A stretch of 64,000 nt of DNA, from assembly GCF_003387075.1 (NCBI RefSeq), contig NZ_QUMQ01000001.1:3534001-3598000 (forward strand), given 5' to 3'. The notes beneath the pieces are model-generated. The model was not told where the DNA came from. It made no database searches and was given only the letters and a program-made list of their open reading frames with translations. Positions 8,017-17,844 of this stretch are shown here, one piece after another. This DNA comes from Asanoa ferruginea. Lineage in GTDB: Bacteria; Actinomycetota; Actinomycetes; Mycobacteriales; Micromonosporaceae. Position 1 is the first letter of the stretch. The number at the start of each line of letters is the position of its first letter. The position numbers and the translations under genes were made by a program.

Positions 8017-9150
8017 ATGGACACCCTTGTCATCGTCGTGATCATCACGGCGCTCGCGTTCGACTTCACCAATGGGTTTCACGACACGGCCAACGCGATG
8101 GCCACCTCGATCGCCACCAAGGCGCTGCCGCCGCGGGTGGCGGTCGGCATCTCCGCGGTGCTCAACCTGGTCGGCGCGTTCCTGTCGGTCGAGGTGGCCA
8201 AGACCATCTCCAACGGGCTCGTCGACGACAGCAAGGTCACCCCGGCCGTCATCTTCGGCGGGCTGGTCGGCGCCATCCTGTGGAACCTGGTCACCTGGCT
8301 GCTCGGCCTGCCGTCGAGTTCGTCGCACGCGCTGTTCGGCGGCCTGATCGGGGCGACCTGGATCGCGGCGGGCGGCGACGCGGTCCACTTCGCCACCGTG
8401 CTGACCAAGGTGATCATTCCGGCGCTGGCGTCACCGCTGATCGCCGGGCTGGTGGCCGCGACCGGCACGTTCCTGGTCTACCTGATCACCAGGCGGGCGG
8501 CGCAACGCAACGTCCGCAGCGGGTTCCGGCACGGTCAGGTGATCTCCGCGTCGCTGGTCTCCCTGGCGCACGGTTCCAACGACGCGCAGAAGACCATGGG
8601 CGTGATCACCCTGGTGCTGATCACCGCCGGCAGCCTCGACTCCGGTAGCGGCCCGCCGCTCTGGGTGATCTTCTCCTCCGGGCTGGCCATCGCCCTGGGC
8701 ACCTATCTGGGTGGCTGGCGGATCATCCGCACCGTTGGCCACAAGCTGACCAGGATCGAGCCGCAGCAGGGCTTCGCGGCCGAGACCAGTTCGGCCACCG
8801 TCATCCTGGCCTCGTCACACCTGGGCTACCCGCTCTCGACCACTCAGGTCACGTCCGGTGCGGTGATCGGCTCCGGCATCGGCAAGCGGCTCTCCGAGGT
8901 CAAATGGGGCATCGCCGGCCGGATCGCCATCGCCTGGCTGCTCACCCTGCCCGCGGCCGCCGTCGTCGGCGCGCTCGCCGGCCGCCTCGCGATCAGCGGC
9001 ACCGCCGGGGTGCTGATCGTTGCCGTCGCGCTGGTCGGGCTGTCCGCGCTGTTCTACGTGCTGTCGCGGCGCGACAAGGTCGACCGGCACAACGTCAACG
9101 ACGAAACGCCCGCGCCGACCACCGCACCCCAGCCGACCTTCGCCAACTGA
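8017..9150 (+). CDS. pit: Low-affinity inorganic phosphate transporter, PiT family
   Basis: A 377-residue polytopic membrane protein with the two inverted PiT signatures: FTNGFHDTANAMA near the N-terminus and LAHGSNDAQKTMG near residue 190. About ten hydrophobic segments are visible and a hydrophilic tail ends the protein. It imports phosphate (often as a metal-phosphate complex) with protons. The next gene, for a small membrane protein, starts 20 bp downstream behind GAGAGGAG and probably shares its mRNA. A PHO-box-like repeat precedes the gene, and the Pst-like surface cluster lies directly upstream. Confidence 0.93.
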   Translation: MDTLVIVVIITALAFDFTNGFHDTANAMATSIATKALPPRVAVGISAVLNLVGAFLSVEVAKTISNGLVDDSKVTPAVIFGGLVGAILWNLVTWLLGLPSSSSHALFGGLIGATWIAAGGDAVHFATVLTKVIIPALASPLIAGLVAATGTFLVYLITRRAAQRNVRSGFRHGQVISASLVSLAHGSNDAQKTMGVITLVLITAGSLDSGSGPPLWVIFSSGLAIALGTYLGGWRIIRTVGHKLTRIEPQQGFAAETSSATVILASSHLGYPLSTTQVTSGAVIGSGIGKRLSEVKWGIAGRIAIAWLLTLPAAAVVGALAGRLAISGTAGVLIVAVALVGLSALFYVLSRRDKVDRHNVNDETPAPTTAPQPTFAN

Positions 9151-9170
9151 CACCGAGAGGAGATCGACCG

Positions 9171-9422
9171 ATGAACATCGACATCGCCTGGGGCGACCTG
9201 GGCCTGGTGACCGCGGTCGGGCTGGTCCTGGGCGCGGGCGTGACCGTGCTCTATGCGATCGGGATCCGGGTGCTCACCCCGGCGCCGGACCCGGCGCTGG
9301 GTGGTGACCCGCACGAGACCGAGTCGCACGTGCGGCCCACGCCGCTGCGGTTGGCCGCCACGATCCTCTGTTTCGCGGTCTGTGCCGCCGCGGTCGCTTA
9401 CGGTATCTTCACCCTCCTTTAG
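9171..9422 (+). CDS. Small membrane protein downstream of pit
   Basis: An 83-residue protein with two predicted membrane segments (about 9-32 and 62-82) joined by a hydrophilic loop that contains PDPALGGDPHETESH. GAGAGGAG lies at ideal distance from ATG 9171. It follows pit by 20 bp, so it may assist or regulate the transporter. I do not recognise a named family. Confidence 0.75.
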   Translation: MNIDIAWGDLGLVTAVGLVLGAGVTVLYAIGIRVLTPAPDPALGGDPHETESHVRPTPLRLAATILCFAVCAAAVAYGIFTLL

Positions 9423-9559
9423 GGCACGTCCAGGTAACGGCCGAGAGGTGAACGCCACACGGAATCCGGTGCAACGGTGGCGAACCGGTGGGTGGTGCCG
9501 TGGGCCGTGTCCCGATACCGTGAAGGCGCCGAAACAGCGGCCGACCCGGAGGTATCCCC

Positions 9560-9886
9560 GTGGGTACGGTGCTCGTCACGGAGCGCGACAACTTAGGCGT
9601 CGTCGTCATCGAAGTGACCGGCGACGTCGATCCTGCCGCCGCAGCGGAGCTGCGGTCGGCGCTGGTGCGCACCCTCCGCCCCACCGGCCCGACCAGGGTC
9701 GTCATCGACCTGCGGGCCGCGGGCAACATCGTTCCCGAGGGCATCGGCGCCGTGGTCGCCAGCGTCGATGTCGCCACCGACAACGGCATATCGATGACCG
9801 TTCGCTCGGCCGCGCCCGAAGTGGCCGAAGAGCTGCTCGTCGCCGGCCTCCCGCGCGGCTGCGTCACCCCCAGCGCCCGGGTCTGA
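9560..9886 (+). CDS. STAS-domain protein, atypical at the phosphorylation site
   Basis: A 108-residue single STAS domain of the anti-sigma factor antagonist type (SpoIIAA fold): an N-terminal VVIEVTGDVDPAAAAELRSAL segment, then VVIDLRAAGNIVPEGIGAVVAS. GGAGG is 7 nt before GTG 9560. In classical antagonists a DSSG Ser in this loop is phosphorylated by the anti-sigma kinase; here the loop reads NIVPEGIG, with no Ser or Thr at that place. It may be a non-switchable relative or have another partner. No anti-sigma kinase gene lies beside it. Confidence 0.7.
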   Translation: MGTVLVTERDNLGVVVIEVTGDVDPAAAAELRSALVRTLRPTGPTRVVIDLRAAGNIVPEGIGAVVASVDVATDNGISMTVRSAAPEVAEELLVAGLPRGCVTPSARV

Positions 9887-9924
9887 TCCGCATAGCGCCC
9901 GCGCTGTGGGGTAGGACTGTGGGT

Positions 9925-11403
9925 ATGCGGACGGTGGTGGAGCGCGAGCGCAAGTTCGAGAGCCCCGACGGTTTCCGGGTGCCCGATCTGGTCGGCGACG
10001 GCATCGCCGCGATCGACGAGCCGGCGCTGCTCACCCTCGACGCCACCTACTACGACACGCCCGAGCTGCGGCTGACCCGGGGCGCCCTCGCGCTGCGCCG
10101 CCGCACCGGTGGCACCGATGCCGGCTGGCACCTCAAGGTCGGCGCCGCCGGCGGCGCCCGCACCGAGCACCAGCGCGCCCTCACCGCCGGCACCACCCCG
10201 CCGCGCGACCTGATGCGGCTGGTCCGGGCGGCGGCACGCGGCGGGCCGGTCGAGCCGGTCGCCCGGATCGAGACCCGCCGCCGGGAGTGGCGGCTGCACG
10301 GCTCCGACGGCACGGTGCTGGCCACCCTCGCCGACGACGCGGTGGTCGGGCACGACCTGGTCGACGGTCGCCGGATCGCGTGGCACGAGATCGAGGTCGA
10401 GTTGGTCGACGGCGACGACGACCTGCTCGACAGCGTCGAGCGGCGGCTGCGCGCGGCCGGCGCCCGCACCGGCTCGCCGGCGAAGATCCATCGGGTGCTC
10501 GGCGAGCGGTTGCGATCGGTCACCGCGATCGACGCCGGCCCGGCGACGCCGGTGTTCGCCTACGCCGCCGCCACCCGTGACGACCTGGTGGCGCACGACC
10601 CGGCGGCGCGCGACGGCGACGTCGACGGCGTGCACGACATGCGGGTTGCCGTCCGGCGGCTGCGCGGCACGTTCCGCACTTTCCGCGGGCTCTGGGAGCC
10701 CGACCGCGTCGACGCCGTGCGGGCCGAGCTCAAATGGCTCGGCGAGCAGCTCGGCGGGGTCCGCGACGCGCAGGTGATGGGTCCGCGGCTGGCGAAGGCG
10801 GTCGGCCGGCAACCCGACGAACTGGTGCTGGGGCCAGTGGCGGCCGACCTCCGTGGTCATTTCGCCGCGGCCGAGGCGGCCGCGCTCGCCCGGTTGCGGC
10901 GGGCATTGGGCTCCGGCCGCTACGTCCAGCTCCTGTCCACACTGGACGATCTGGTCGAGGCGGCACCGGCGATCGAGGCGACGCCGCGCTGGGTCAACCG
11001 CCGGATCCACAAGGCGGTGCGGCGTGCCGACGGTCTGCTCGACACCGCGCTCGAACGGCAGGCCGAGGCCGGCGCCAGCGACGACGACCCGGCCCTGCAC
11101 GAGGCGCGCAAGGCCTACAAGCGGGCGCGTTACGCGGTCGAGGTGCGCAAGCTCGACGGTGCCAAGAAGGCCAAGCGGCTGGTCCACGGGCTCAAGGGCC
11201 TCCAGGACCTGCTCGGCGACCACCAGGACTCGGTCGTCACCCGGCAGGTGCTGCGCGACCTGGCGGTGCGGACCAAGCCCAACACGTTCACCTACGGCCT
11301 GCTCTACGGCGAGCAGGTCGGGCACGGTCGCGCGCTGGTGCGCAAGCTGCCGGCCGCACAGACCCGCGCCCGCCGCCGCAAACTGCGGCACTGGCTGCGC
11401 TAG
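9925..11403 (+). CDS. CYTH-CHAD domain protein
   Basis: A 492-residue protein with an N-terminal CYTH domain (about 1-200) carrying the ExExK signature as ERERK and the YYDTPELRL strand, and a C-terminal CHAD domain (about 215-490) with HDMRVAVRRLRGTFRTF and a second half HEARKAYKRARYAVE, both rich in His/Arg/Lys. CYTH domains bind triphosphates in a tunnel; CHAD helices bind inorganic polyphosphate. The protein therefore probably handles or senses polyphosphate, which fits the phosphate genes upstream. ATG 9925 is chosen; GTG 9919 is two codons earlier in the same frame. Confidence 0.88.
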   Translation: MRTVVERERKFESPDGFRVPDLVGDGIAAIDEPALLTLDATYYDTPELRLTRGALALRRRTGGTDAGWHLKVGAAGGARTEHQRALTAGTTPPRDLMRLVRAAARGGPVEPVARIETRRREWRLHGSDGTVLATLADDAVVGHDLVDGRRIAWHEIEVELVDGDDDLLDSVERRLRAAGARTGSPAKIHRVLGERLRSVTAIDAGPATPVFAYAAATRDDLVAHDPAARDGDVDGVHDMRVAVRRLRGTFRTFRGLWEPDRVDAVRAELKWLGEQLGGVRDAQVMGPRLAKAVGRQPDELVLGPVAADLRGHFAAAEAAALARLRRALGSGRYVQLLSTLDDLVEAAPAIEATPRWVNRRIHKAVRRADGLLDTALERQAEAGASDDDPALHEARKAYKRARYAVEVRKLDGAKKAKRLVHGLKGLQDLLGDHQDSVVTRQVLRDLAVRTKPNTFTYGLLYGEQVGHGRALVRKLPAAQTRARRRKLRHWLR

Positions 11404-11445
11404 GCGTAGTGCCGGTCATCCCTGGGCGCGCAAGGCGGCGGGGCC

Positions 11446-11461
11446 CGTCGCGGCCGCGACG
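11446..11461. terminator. Palindrome between convergent genes
   Basis: CGTCGCGG joins directly to its reverse complement CCGCGACG with no spacer. It sits in the 64-bp gap between the convergent CYTH-CHAD and methyltransferase genes. It may form a short bidirectional terminator once a few central bases open; no T-tract is visible. Confidence 0.3.
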
Positions 11462-11467
11462 AAGGGT

Positions 11468-12370
11468 TCAAACGTCCACGCGGGTGGCCAGGGCGAGGAA
11501 GCGGTCGGGCGGGTCGTCATAGCGGTCCAGCCGCCAACCGCTGGCGCTGGTCGAGGCGGCCAGCGGGCCCGGCGAGAGCGGCTCGTCGGCACGCACCGGG
11601 CGACCGTGCCGGGCAGCCAGCGCGGCCCGGCCAGACGGGTGGAAGATCACCAGGCGCCCGCCGGTGCGGGTGACCCGCGCCAACTCGCGCAGGCCGGCCA
11701 GCGGGTCGGGGAGATGGGCGATCAGCCCGGCCGCGAAGAGCGCGTCAGCGGAAGCGTCGGGGAGCGGCAGCCGGCGGGCGTCGGCGAGGAGTAGGCCAGC
11801 ACCCAGGGGTGCGGCCCGCCCGGCCGCGACGGCGAGCATCTCGGGTGTGATGTCGACACCCAGCACCCGGCCGGTCGGGCCGACCGCGGCGCGCAGCGCG
11901 GGCAGTGCCCGGCCGGTGCCGCAGCCGACGTCGACGGCGACCCCGCCAGCCGGCAGGGCGGCCTCGGCGACCGCGGCCGCGTACGCCGGGAGGTCGTCGC
12001 CGAATTTGATGTCCCAGGTCGCTGCCCGGACGGCGAAGAAGGCCCGGCTCTCCGGCAGGTACCACCGGACCCGGTCGGCCAACCGGTCGTCGACGTGGCG
12101 GATCACCGGCCACTCGGGGTTGTGCAGATCGATCACGACGTCGGCCTGCTCAGGATTGTCGCGCCCGTCGGCGCGCAGCCAGACGAGCACGTCGGGCCGG
12201 GATTCACGCCAGCACGGCCCGGCGGTCACCGTGACCCGCGGGTCGAGGGCGGCGGCCAGCCGGTCGGTCAACACGGCGTTGTGCGCGCCCGCGCCATCGA
12301 CGACCACAGTGGCCGGCGGCGCGGGGAGCAGATCGACCAGGTTGCCGACCATCTCGTCCCACCGGGTCAT
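11468..12370 (-). CDS. SAM-dependent methyltransferase with degenerate kinase-like N-terminus
   Basis: A 300-residue protein. Residues about 140-250 form a class I methyltransferase domain: motif I VDVGCGTGRALP, acidic VLGVDITPEML, and a later ADALFAAGLIAHL segment, as in Methyltransf_11. The first 100 residues do not belong to that fold. They begin WDEMVGNLVDLL then VVVDGAGAHNAVLTDRLAAAL and later ADVVIDLHNPEWPVI, an order seen in actinobacterial uridine-kinase-like P-loop proteins, but the GxxxxGK[ST] loop is missing. ATG 12370 is preferred over TTG 12385 because AGGATAGAG precedes it. Substrate unknown. The gene is divergent from modA. Confidence 0.75.
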   Translation of the reverse strand: MTRWDEMVGNLVDLLPAPPATVVVDGAGAHNAVLTDRLAAALDPRVTVTAGPCWRESRPDVLVWLRADGRDNPEQADVVIDLHNPEWPVIRHVDDRLADRVRWYLPESRAFFAVRAATWDIKFGDDLPAYAAAVAEAALPAGGVAVDVGCGTGRALPALRAAVGPTGRVLGVDITPEMLAVAAGRAAPLGAGLLLADARRLPLPDASADALFAAGLIAHLPDPLAGLRELARVTRTGGRLVIFHPSGRAALAARHGRPVRADEPLSPGPLAASTSASGWRLDRYDDPPDRFLALATRVDV

Positions 12371-12442
12371 TTCTCTATCCTGCAATTGCTAGCCTATTCT
12401 GGCCAGTACCTGGGGAGAATGCCATCCTGCTGCCTAGATTTA

Positions 12443-12458
12443 CATCGCACTTGCGATG
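12443..12458. promoter_or_regulatory. Perfect inverted repeat in the modA upstream region
   Basis: CATCGCA and TGCGATG are separated by CT. The site lies 22 bp upstream of the modA start and about 72 bp upstream of the divergent methyltransferase. Its position and symmetry suggest a repressor operator for modABC, but no ModE-like or other regulator gene is adjacent, so the binding protein is unknown. Confidence 0.45.
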
Positions 12459-12480
12459 CTTGAGATAAGGGGTTATGCCG

Positions 12481-13284
12481 GTGAGAGCACGTTGGATAAG
12501 TGTCGCCCTGGCCGCCGTCACCGCCGTCGCCCTCACCGCGTGTGGCAGCGACACCGCTGACACCGCGACGACCGCACCAACCGGCGGCAGCAGCAGCGCG
12601 GCCGGCGCGAGCGGCCCGATCACGGTCTTCGCCGCGGCCTCGCTCACCGGGGCGTTCACCCAGATCGGCAAGGACTTCGAGGCGGCCAACCCGGGCACCA
12701 CGGTGACGTTCAGCTTCGCCGGCAGTTCGGCGCTGGCCACCCAGATCAACCAGGGCGCGCCGGCCGACGTGTTCGCCTCGGCCGCCCCGGCAAACATGAA
12801 GACCGTCACCGACGCCGGCAACGCCGACGGCACGCCGCAAAACTTCGTGAAGAACCAACTCGTCATCGCCGTGCCGAAGGGCAACCCGAAAAACATCGCC
12901 ACGCTCGCCGACCTCGCCAAGCCCGGCGTGAAGGTCGCGCTCTGCGCACCGCAGGTGCCGTGCGGCGCCGCCGCGCAGAAGGCGCTCCAGTCGGCCAACG
13001 TGACGGTCACCCCGGTCACCCAGGAGCAAGACGTCAAGGCCGCGCTGTCGAAGGTGACGCTGGGCGAGGTCGACGCCGCGCTGGTCTACCGCACCGATGC
13101 CAAGGCCGCGGCCAGTGACGTCGAGGGGATCGAGTTCCCCGAGTCGGCCAACGCCATCAACGAATATCCGATCGTGGTGCTGAAGAACGGCCCCAACAAG
13201 GCCGGCGGCCAGGCGTTCGTCACCTACGTGCTGTCGGCGCCGGCGCAGAAGGTGCTCACCGACGCGGGCTTCCAGACGCCGTGA
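12481..13284 (+). CDS. modA: Molybdate-binding lipoprotein ModA
   Basis: A 267-residue lipoprotein (269 if ATG 12475 is used). It has a signal peptide with lipobox LTAC, a Ser/Thr/Gly-rich tether, then a ModA fold starting ITVFAAASLTGAFTQIG, with the ligand loop FAGSSALATQI and the segment GAPADVFASAAPANM. These are the usual Ser-containing molybdate/tungstate contacts. GTG 12481 is preferred because AAGGGG sits 8 nt before it but only 2 nt before ATG 12475. It is the first gene of modABC, linked to modB by a GTGA overlap. Confidence 0.92.
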   Translation: MRARWISVALAAVTAVALTACGSDTADTATTAPTGGSSSAAGASGPITVFAAASLTGAFTQIGKDFEAANPGTTVTFSFAGSSALATQINQGAPADVFASAAPANMKTVTDAGNADGTPQNFVKNQLVIAVPKGNPKNIATLADLAKPGVKVALCAPQVPCGAAAQKALQSANVTVTPVTQEQDVKAALSKVTLGEVDAALVYRTDAKAAASDVEGIEFPESANAINEYPIVVLKNGPNKAGGQAFVTYVLSAPAQKVLTDAGFQTP

Positions 13285-14062
13285 GATCACGCCGGGCACC
13301 GCTGGTTCTGCTCGTGCCAGCGCTGCTCGGGCTGCTGTTCCTGGTTCTTCCGCTGGTCGGGCTCCTCTACCGCGCGCCGTGGACGACGTTGCCCGAGCGG
13401 CTCACCGAGCCAGGCATCCTCAACGCGCTGAAGCTGTCGCTGCTGACCGCCACCCTCGCCACGGCCGGCTGCCTGGTCCTCGGCGTGCCGCTGGCGTGGC
13501 TGCTGGCCCGGGTGAAGTTCCCGGGCCGGCGGGTGGTGCGGGCGCTGGTGACGGTGCCGTTGGTGCTGCCACCGGTGGTCGGCGGCGTGGCCCTGCTGCT
13601 GGTCTTCGGCCGGCGCGGGCTGATCGGCGAGTGGCTCGACAGCGCCTTCGGCATCACGCTGCCGTTCACCACGGCCGGCGTCGTGCTCGCCGAGGCGTTC
13701 GTCGCGATGCCGTTCCTGATCATCGCGGTGGAGGGCGCGCTGCGCGGCGCTGACGCCCGCTACGAGGAGGCCGCCGCCACCCTGGGCGCCGGGCGGTGGA
13801 CCACGTTCACCCACGTCACGCTGCCGCTGGTGGCACCGGGTGTGGCGGCCGGCGCGGTGCTCTGCTGGGCCCGGGCACTGGGCGAGTTCGGGGCGACCAT
13901 CACGTTCGCCGGAAACTTCCCGGGCAAGACGCAGACCATGCCGCTCGCGGTCTACCTGGCGTTGGAGACCGACCTGCAAGCGGCGATCGTGCTCAGCCTG
14001 CTCCTGCTCTTCGTCTCGGTGGTCGTGCTGGCCAGCCTGCGCGACAAGTGGATCGCGAGCCC

Positions 14063-14066
<4 letters not shown>
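13281..14066 (+). CDS. modB: Molybdate ABC transporter permease ModB
   Basis: A 261-residue inner-membrane permease with five to six membrane segments and the EAA loop EEAAATLGAGRWTTFTHVTLP that contacts ModC. LGEFGATITFAGNFPGKTQT near residue 195 is typical of ModB. It starts at GTG 13281 within the modA stop and ends within the modC start (ATGA), so all three genes are translationally coupled. Confidence 0.93.
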
Positions 14067-15118
<1,052 letters not shown>

Positions 15119-16348
15119 GCACCAACGCCGGGCCGGCAGCCGGCGCGGCCGGCAGATTCCTGCTCTTGCGGATCGGTCCGATCAGGAGGATCAGGCCGGC
15201 GATCGCGGCACCGCACATGGTCAGGGCGATGGCCGGGCGCGGACCGAGCGTGGCACCGAGCGCGCCGCCGATCAGCGCGCCCAGGGGGATGGTGCCGTAG
15301 TTGAGCAGTTGCATGCTCACGGTCACCCGGCCGAGCAGGGCGCGCGGCACGTACGCCTGGCGGAAGCTGCCCTTGACCACGTTGCCGGCGGCCACCCCCG
15401 CGGCCAGCACGGTCAGCCCGGCGACCGCGAGTGCGAGCCGCGGCCCGCGCTCGGCGAACGGCAGCAACAGCCCGCACGGCGGCGTCAGGATCGCGGAGGC
15501 GAGCAGCACCCGGGCGCTGCCGAAGCGACGGGCCAGGCCGCTTCCGACGGCCGCACCGAGCACGCCGCCGAGGCTGGTGACGGTCAGCAGCCCGCCCAGC
15601 ACGCCGGGCGTGATGCCGATCTCGCGGACCAGGAAGACCACCAGCACCGACTGGTAGCCGATCAGCGTCAGGTTGCTCACCGCGCCCCACCCGGTCAGCA
15701 CGCGCAGGTAGGGGTCGCGCGCGACGAACCGTAATCCTTCGGCCACCTCGGCGGACAGCGAGCCGCGCTCTTCGCGCCGGCGCGGCTCCGGTGTGCGGAT
15801 CCGGGCCAGGCACAGCGCCGAGACGAGGAAGGTGACCGCGTCGACGAGCAGCCCGAGGACCGCGCCGGCGAGTTGGGTGACCACGCCGGCCACGCCCGGC
15901 CCGGCGACCTGGGCGGCCGCTTCGGTGCTCTGCAGCCGGGCGTTGCCGGCGGGCAGGTCGCGCGGTGCCAGCAGGGTGGCCACGAAGACCTGGTAGGCGG
16001 TCTCGAAGAAGACGGCGGCGGTGCCGGTGAGCAGGGCGGCGACGAACAGGTGCCCGAGGGTCAGCGCGCCCAGCCACCAGGCCACCGGGATGCTGACGAA
16101 GACCACCAGGCTGACCAGATCGCAGATGATCATCAGTGGGCGGCGGGGGAGCCGGTCGACCCAGGCGCCGGCCGGCAGGCCGATCAGCAGCCAGGGCAGC
16201 CAGGAGAACGCGGCCAGCAGGGCGACCTGGAACGTGCTGGCGTCCACGGTGGTCACCGCGACCAGCGGCAGGGCCACCGAGCTGACGCTGCTGCCCAGTT
16301 TCGAGGTGGTCTGGCCGAACCAGAACAGGCGGAAGTCGCGACTGGGCG

Positions 16349-16921
16349 TCATGGCGTCGCCGGCACGCCGTGCGCGAACACGAAGACCGGCCGGCGGTCG
16401 TCGCCCGGGCTCGTCGCGCGGGCGGACCAGCGGTCGAGCAGAGCGACGACGTCGCGGCTGAGCTCGGCCAGCTCTTCCGGCGTGAGGTGCAGCCAGCGGT
16501 CGGCGGAGAACGCGCTCTCACCCCAGACGGCCTGCTCGTCGTCGCCGGCGGCGTACCAGTCGCGGACCAGCGCCACCTGGCGGTCGAGGTTGAGCGACTC
16601 GGCGGCGCGCAGGACGGCGGCCTCGCCCGGGTCGTCGTCGAAGTCGCGCCCCGACCAGCGCAGCCCGGCCGAGACGGGCCGCCACCACCGCTCGCGCCGG
16701 TCGCGGGCCAACTCGGGCGCCTCCTCGACCAGGCCCGACTCGCGCAGCACCTTCATGTGGTGGCTGATGTTGGCCGGCGCCTGGCCGGTGCGCTCGGCGA
16801 GAGTGCCGACCGGCTGCGGCCCGTAGACGGCGAGCACATCGAGCAGGCGGCGCCGCAGCGGGTGGGACATCGCGGCGAGCACGCGGGAGTCGGTGACCTG
16901 GCGGACGTGACGTTCTGGCAT
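16349..16921 (-). CDS. ArsR-family (HTH_20) transcriptional regulator
   Basis: A 190-residue protein with an N-terminal winged helix-turn-helix (about 8-85): LAAMSHPLRRRLLDVLAVYG, then LAERTGQAPANISHHMKVLR as the recognition region. The C-terminal half is a likely effector/dimer domain. No Cys metal site is seen, so it is not a metal sensor. ATG 16921 is preferred over the upstream TTG 16942. It overlaps the MFS exporter gene by ATGA and very likely controls it and itself. Confidence 0.88.
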   Translation of the reverse strand: MPERHVRQVTDSRVLAAMSHPLRRRLLDVLAVYGPQPVGTLAERTGQAPANISHHMKVLRESGLVEEAPELARDRRERWWRPVSAGLRWSGRDFDDDPGEAAVLRAAESLNLDRQVALVRDWYAAGDDEQAVWGESAFSADRWLHLTPEELAELSRDVVALLDRWSARATSPGDDRRPVFVFAHGVPATP

Positions 16922-16938
16922 GCGTACACCGTCGCATG

Positions 16939-16966
16939 GCAAGAGATATTGCGCAACAGCTCTTGC
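16939..16966. promoter_or_regulatory. Candidate operator of the ArsR/MFS operon
   Basis: GCAAGA (16939) and TCTTGC (16961) form an inverted repeat around a perfect palindrome TTGCGCAA (16949-16956). The block lies immediately upstream of the ArsR-family start, where an autorepressor would bind, and just after the SDR gene's stop. Confidence 0.5.
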
Positions 16967-16972
16967 GGAACT

Positions 16973-17799
16973 CTAGTAGTCGGTCGAGCGGGACACCTCG
17001 GCCCAGGTCGCGGTCTCCTCGGCCAACTCGCGGTTGTGTTTCTCGGCGATCCCGAGCGCGTCGGAGCCGAGCAACAGGCGCTGCGGCGGGTCGTCGAGGC
17101 CGACGACGTCGACCAGCACCCGGCCCGCCTTCGCGGGATCGCCAGGCGCCTTACCCTCGCTGTCCCGCCGGTAGCGCGACATGACGCCGACCGACTCGGC
17201 GTAGTCGGGGCCGCCGTCGTCGATCCGCATCGAGGAGCCCGCCCAGTCGGTGCGGAACTGCCCGGCTCGACGATCGTCACCTTCACCCCGAACGGCTTGA
17301 GCTCCGCGGCCAGCACCAGCGAGAAGCCTTCGACGCCGAACTTCGCCGCCTGGTAGGGCGCGATGCCGGGGGTGCCGCCGACCCGGCCGCCGATCGACGA
17401 GAAGTTGAGGTAGTGGCCCGAGCGCTGGGCCCGGAAGTAGGGCAGGGCGGCCTTGGAGACGTGGATGACGCCGAGCAGGTTGGTCTCCAGCACGGCGCGG
17501 AACTCGTCGAGCGAGGTGTGTTCGATCGGCGCGCTGTTGGCGTTGCCGGCGTTGTTGACGACCACGTCGATCCGGCCGAACGCGTCGACGCCCGCACGGA
17601 CCGCCGCCTCGGCCGCCGCCGGGTCGCTGACGTCGAGCGCGATGGCGCGTACCCGATCGCCGTAGATCTCTTCCAGATCGTGCAACGCGGCCGGCCGGCG
17701 AGCGGTGGCCACCACGTTGTCGCCGTTGTCGAGCGCGGCGCGGCAGATCGCGTTTCCGATGCCGCGCGAGCTTCCGGTGACGAGCCAGGTCTTCGGCAT
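16973..17799 (-). pseudogene. Short-chain dehydrogenase with a -1 frameshift
   Basis: The first part (from ATG 17799, with GAGGGGGAT before it) reads as a classical SDR: TGSSRGIG cofactor loop, NNAG, and the catalytic YQAAK. After VTIVEPG near 17263 the frame breaks, and the normal continuation (FRTDWAG, then a 90-residue tail ending RSTDY) is found in the next frame and stops at 16973. One missing base restores a protein of about 275 residues of normal SDR length. The catalytic residues lie before the break. It is either a recent inactivating mutation or a sequence error; preserved codon use on both sides argues the lesion is very young or artefactual. Confidence 0.8.
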
Positions 17800-17844
17800 G
17801 GTGGATCCCCCTCGACCCACCATAGGCACGCTAACGTCGAGCGC

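Noticed and set aside
10734-11794. Overlapping plus-strand frames inside and beyond the CYTH-CHAD gene
   Set aside because: They are out-of-frame Arg/Ala-rich shadows of the CYTH-CHAD and methyltransferase genes.
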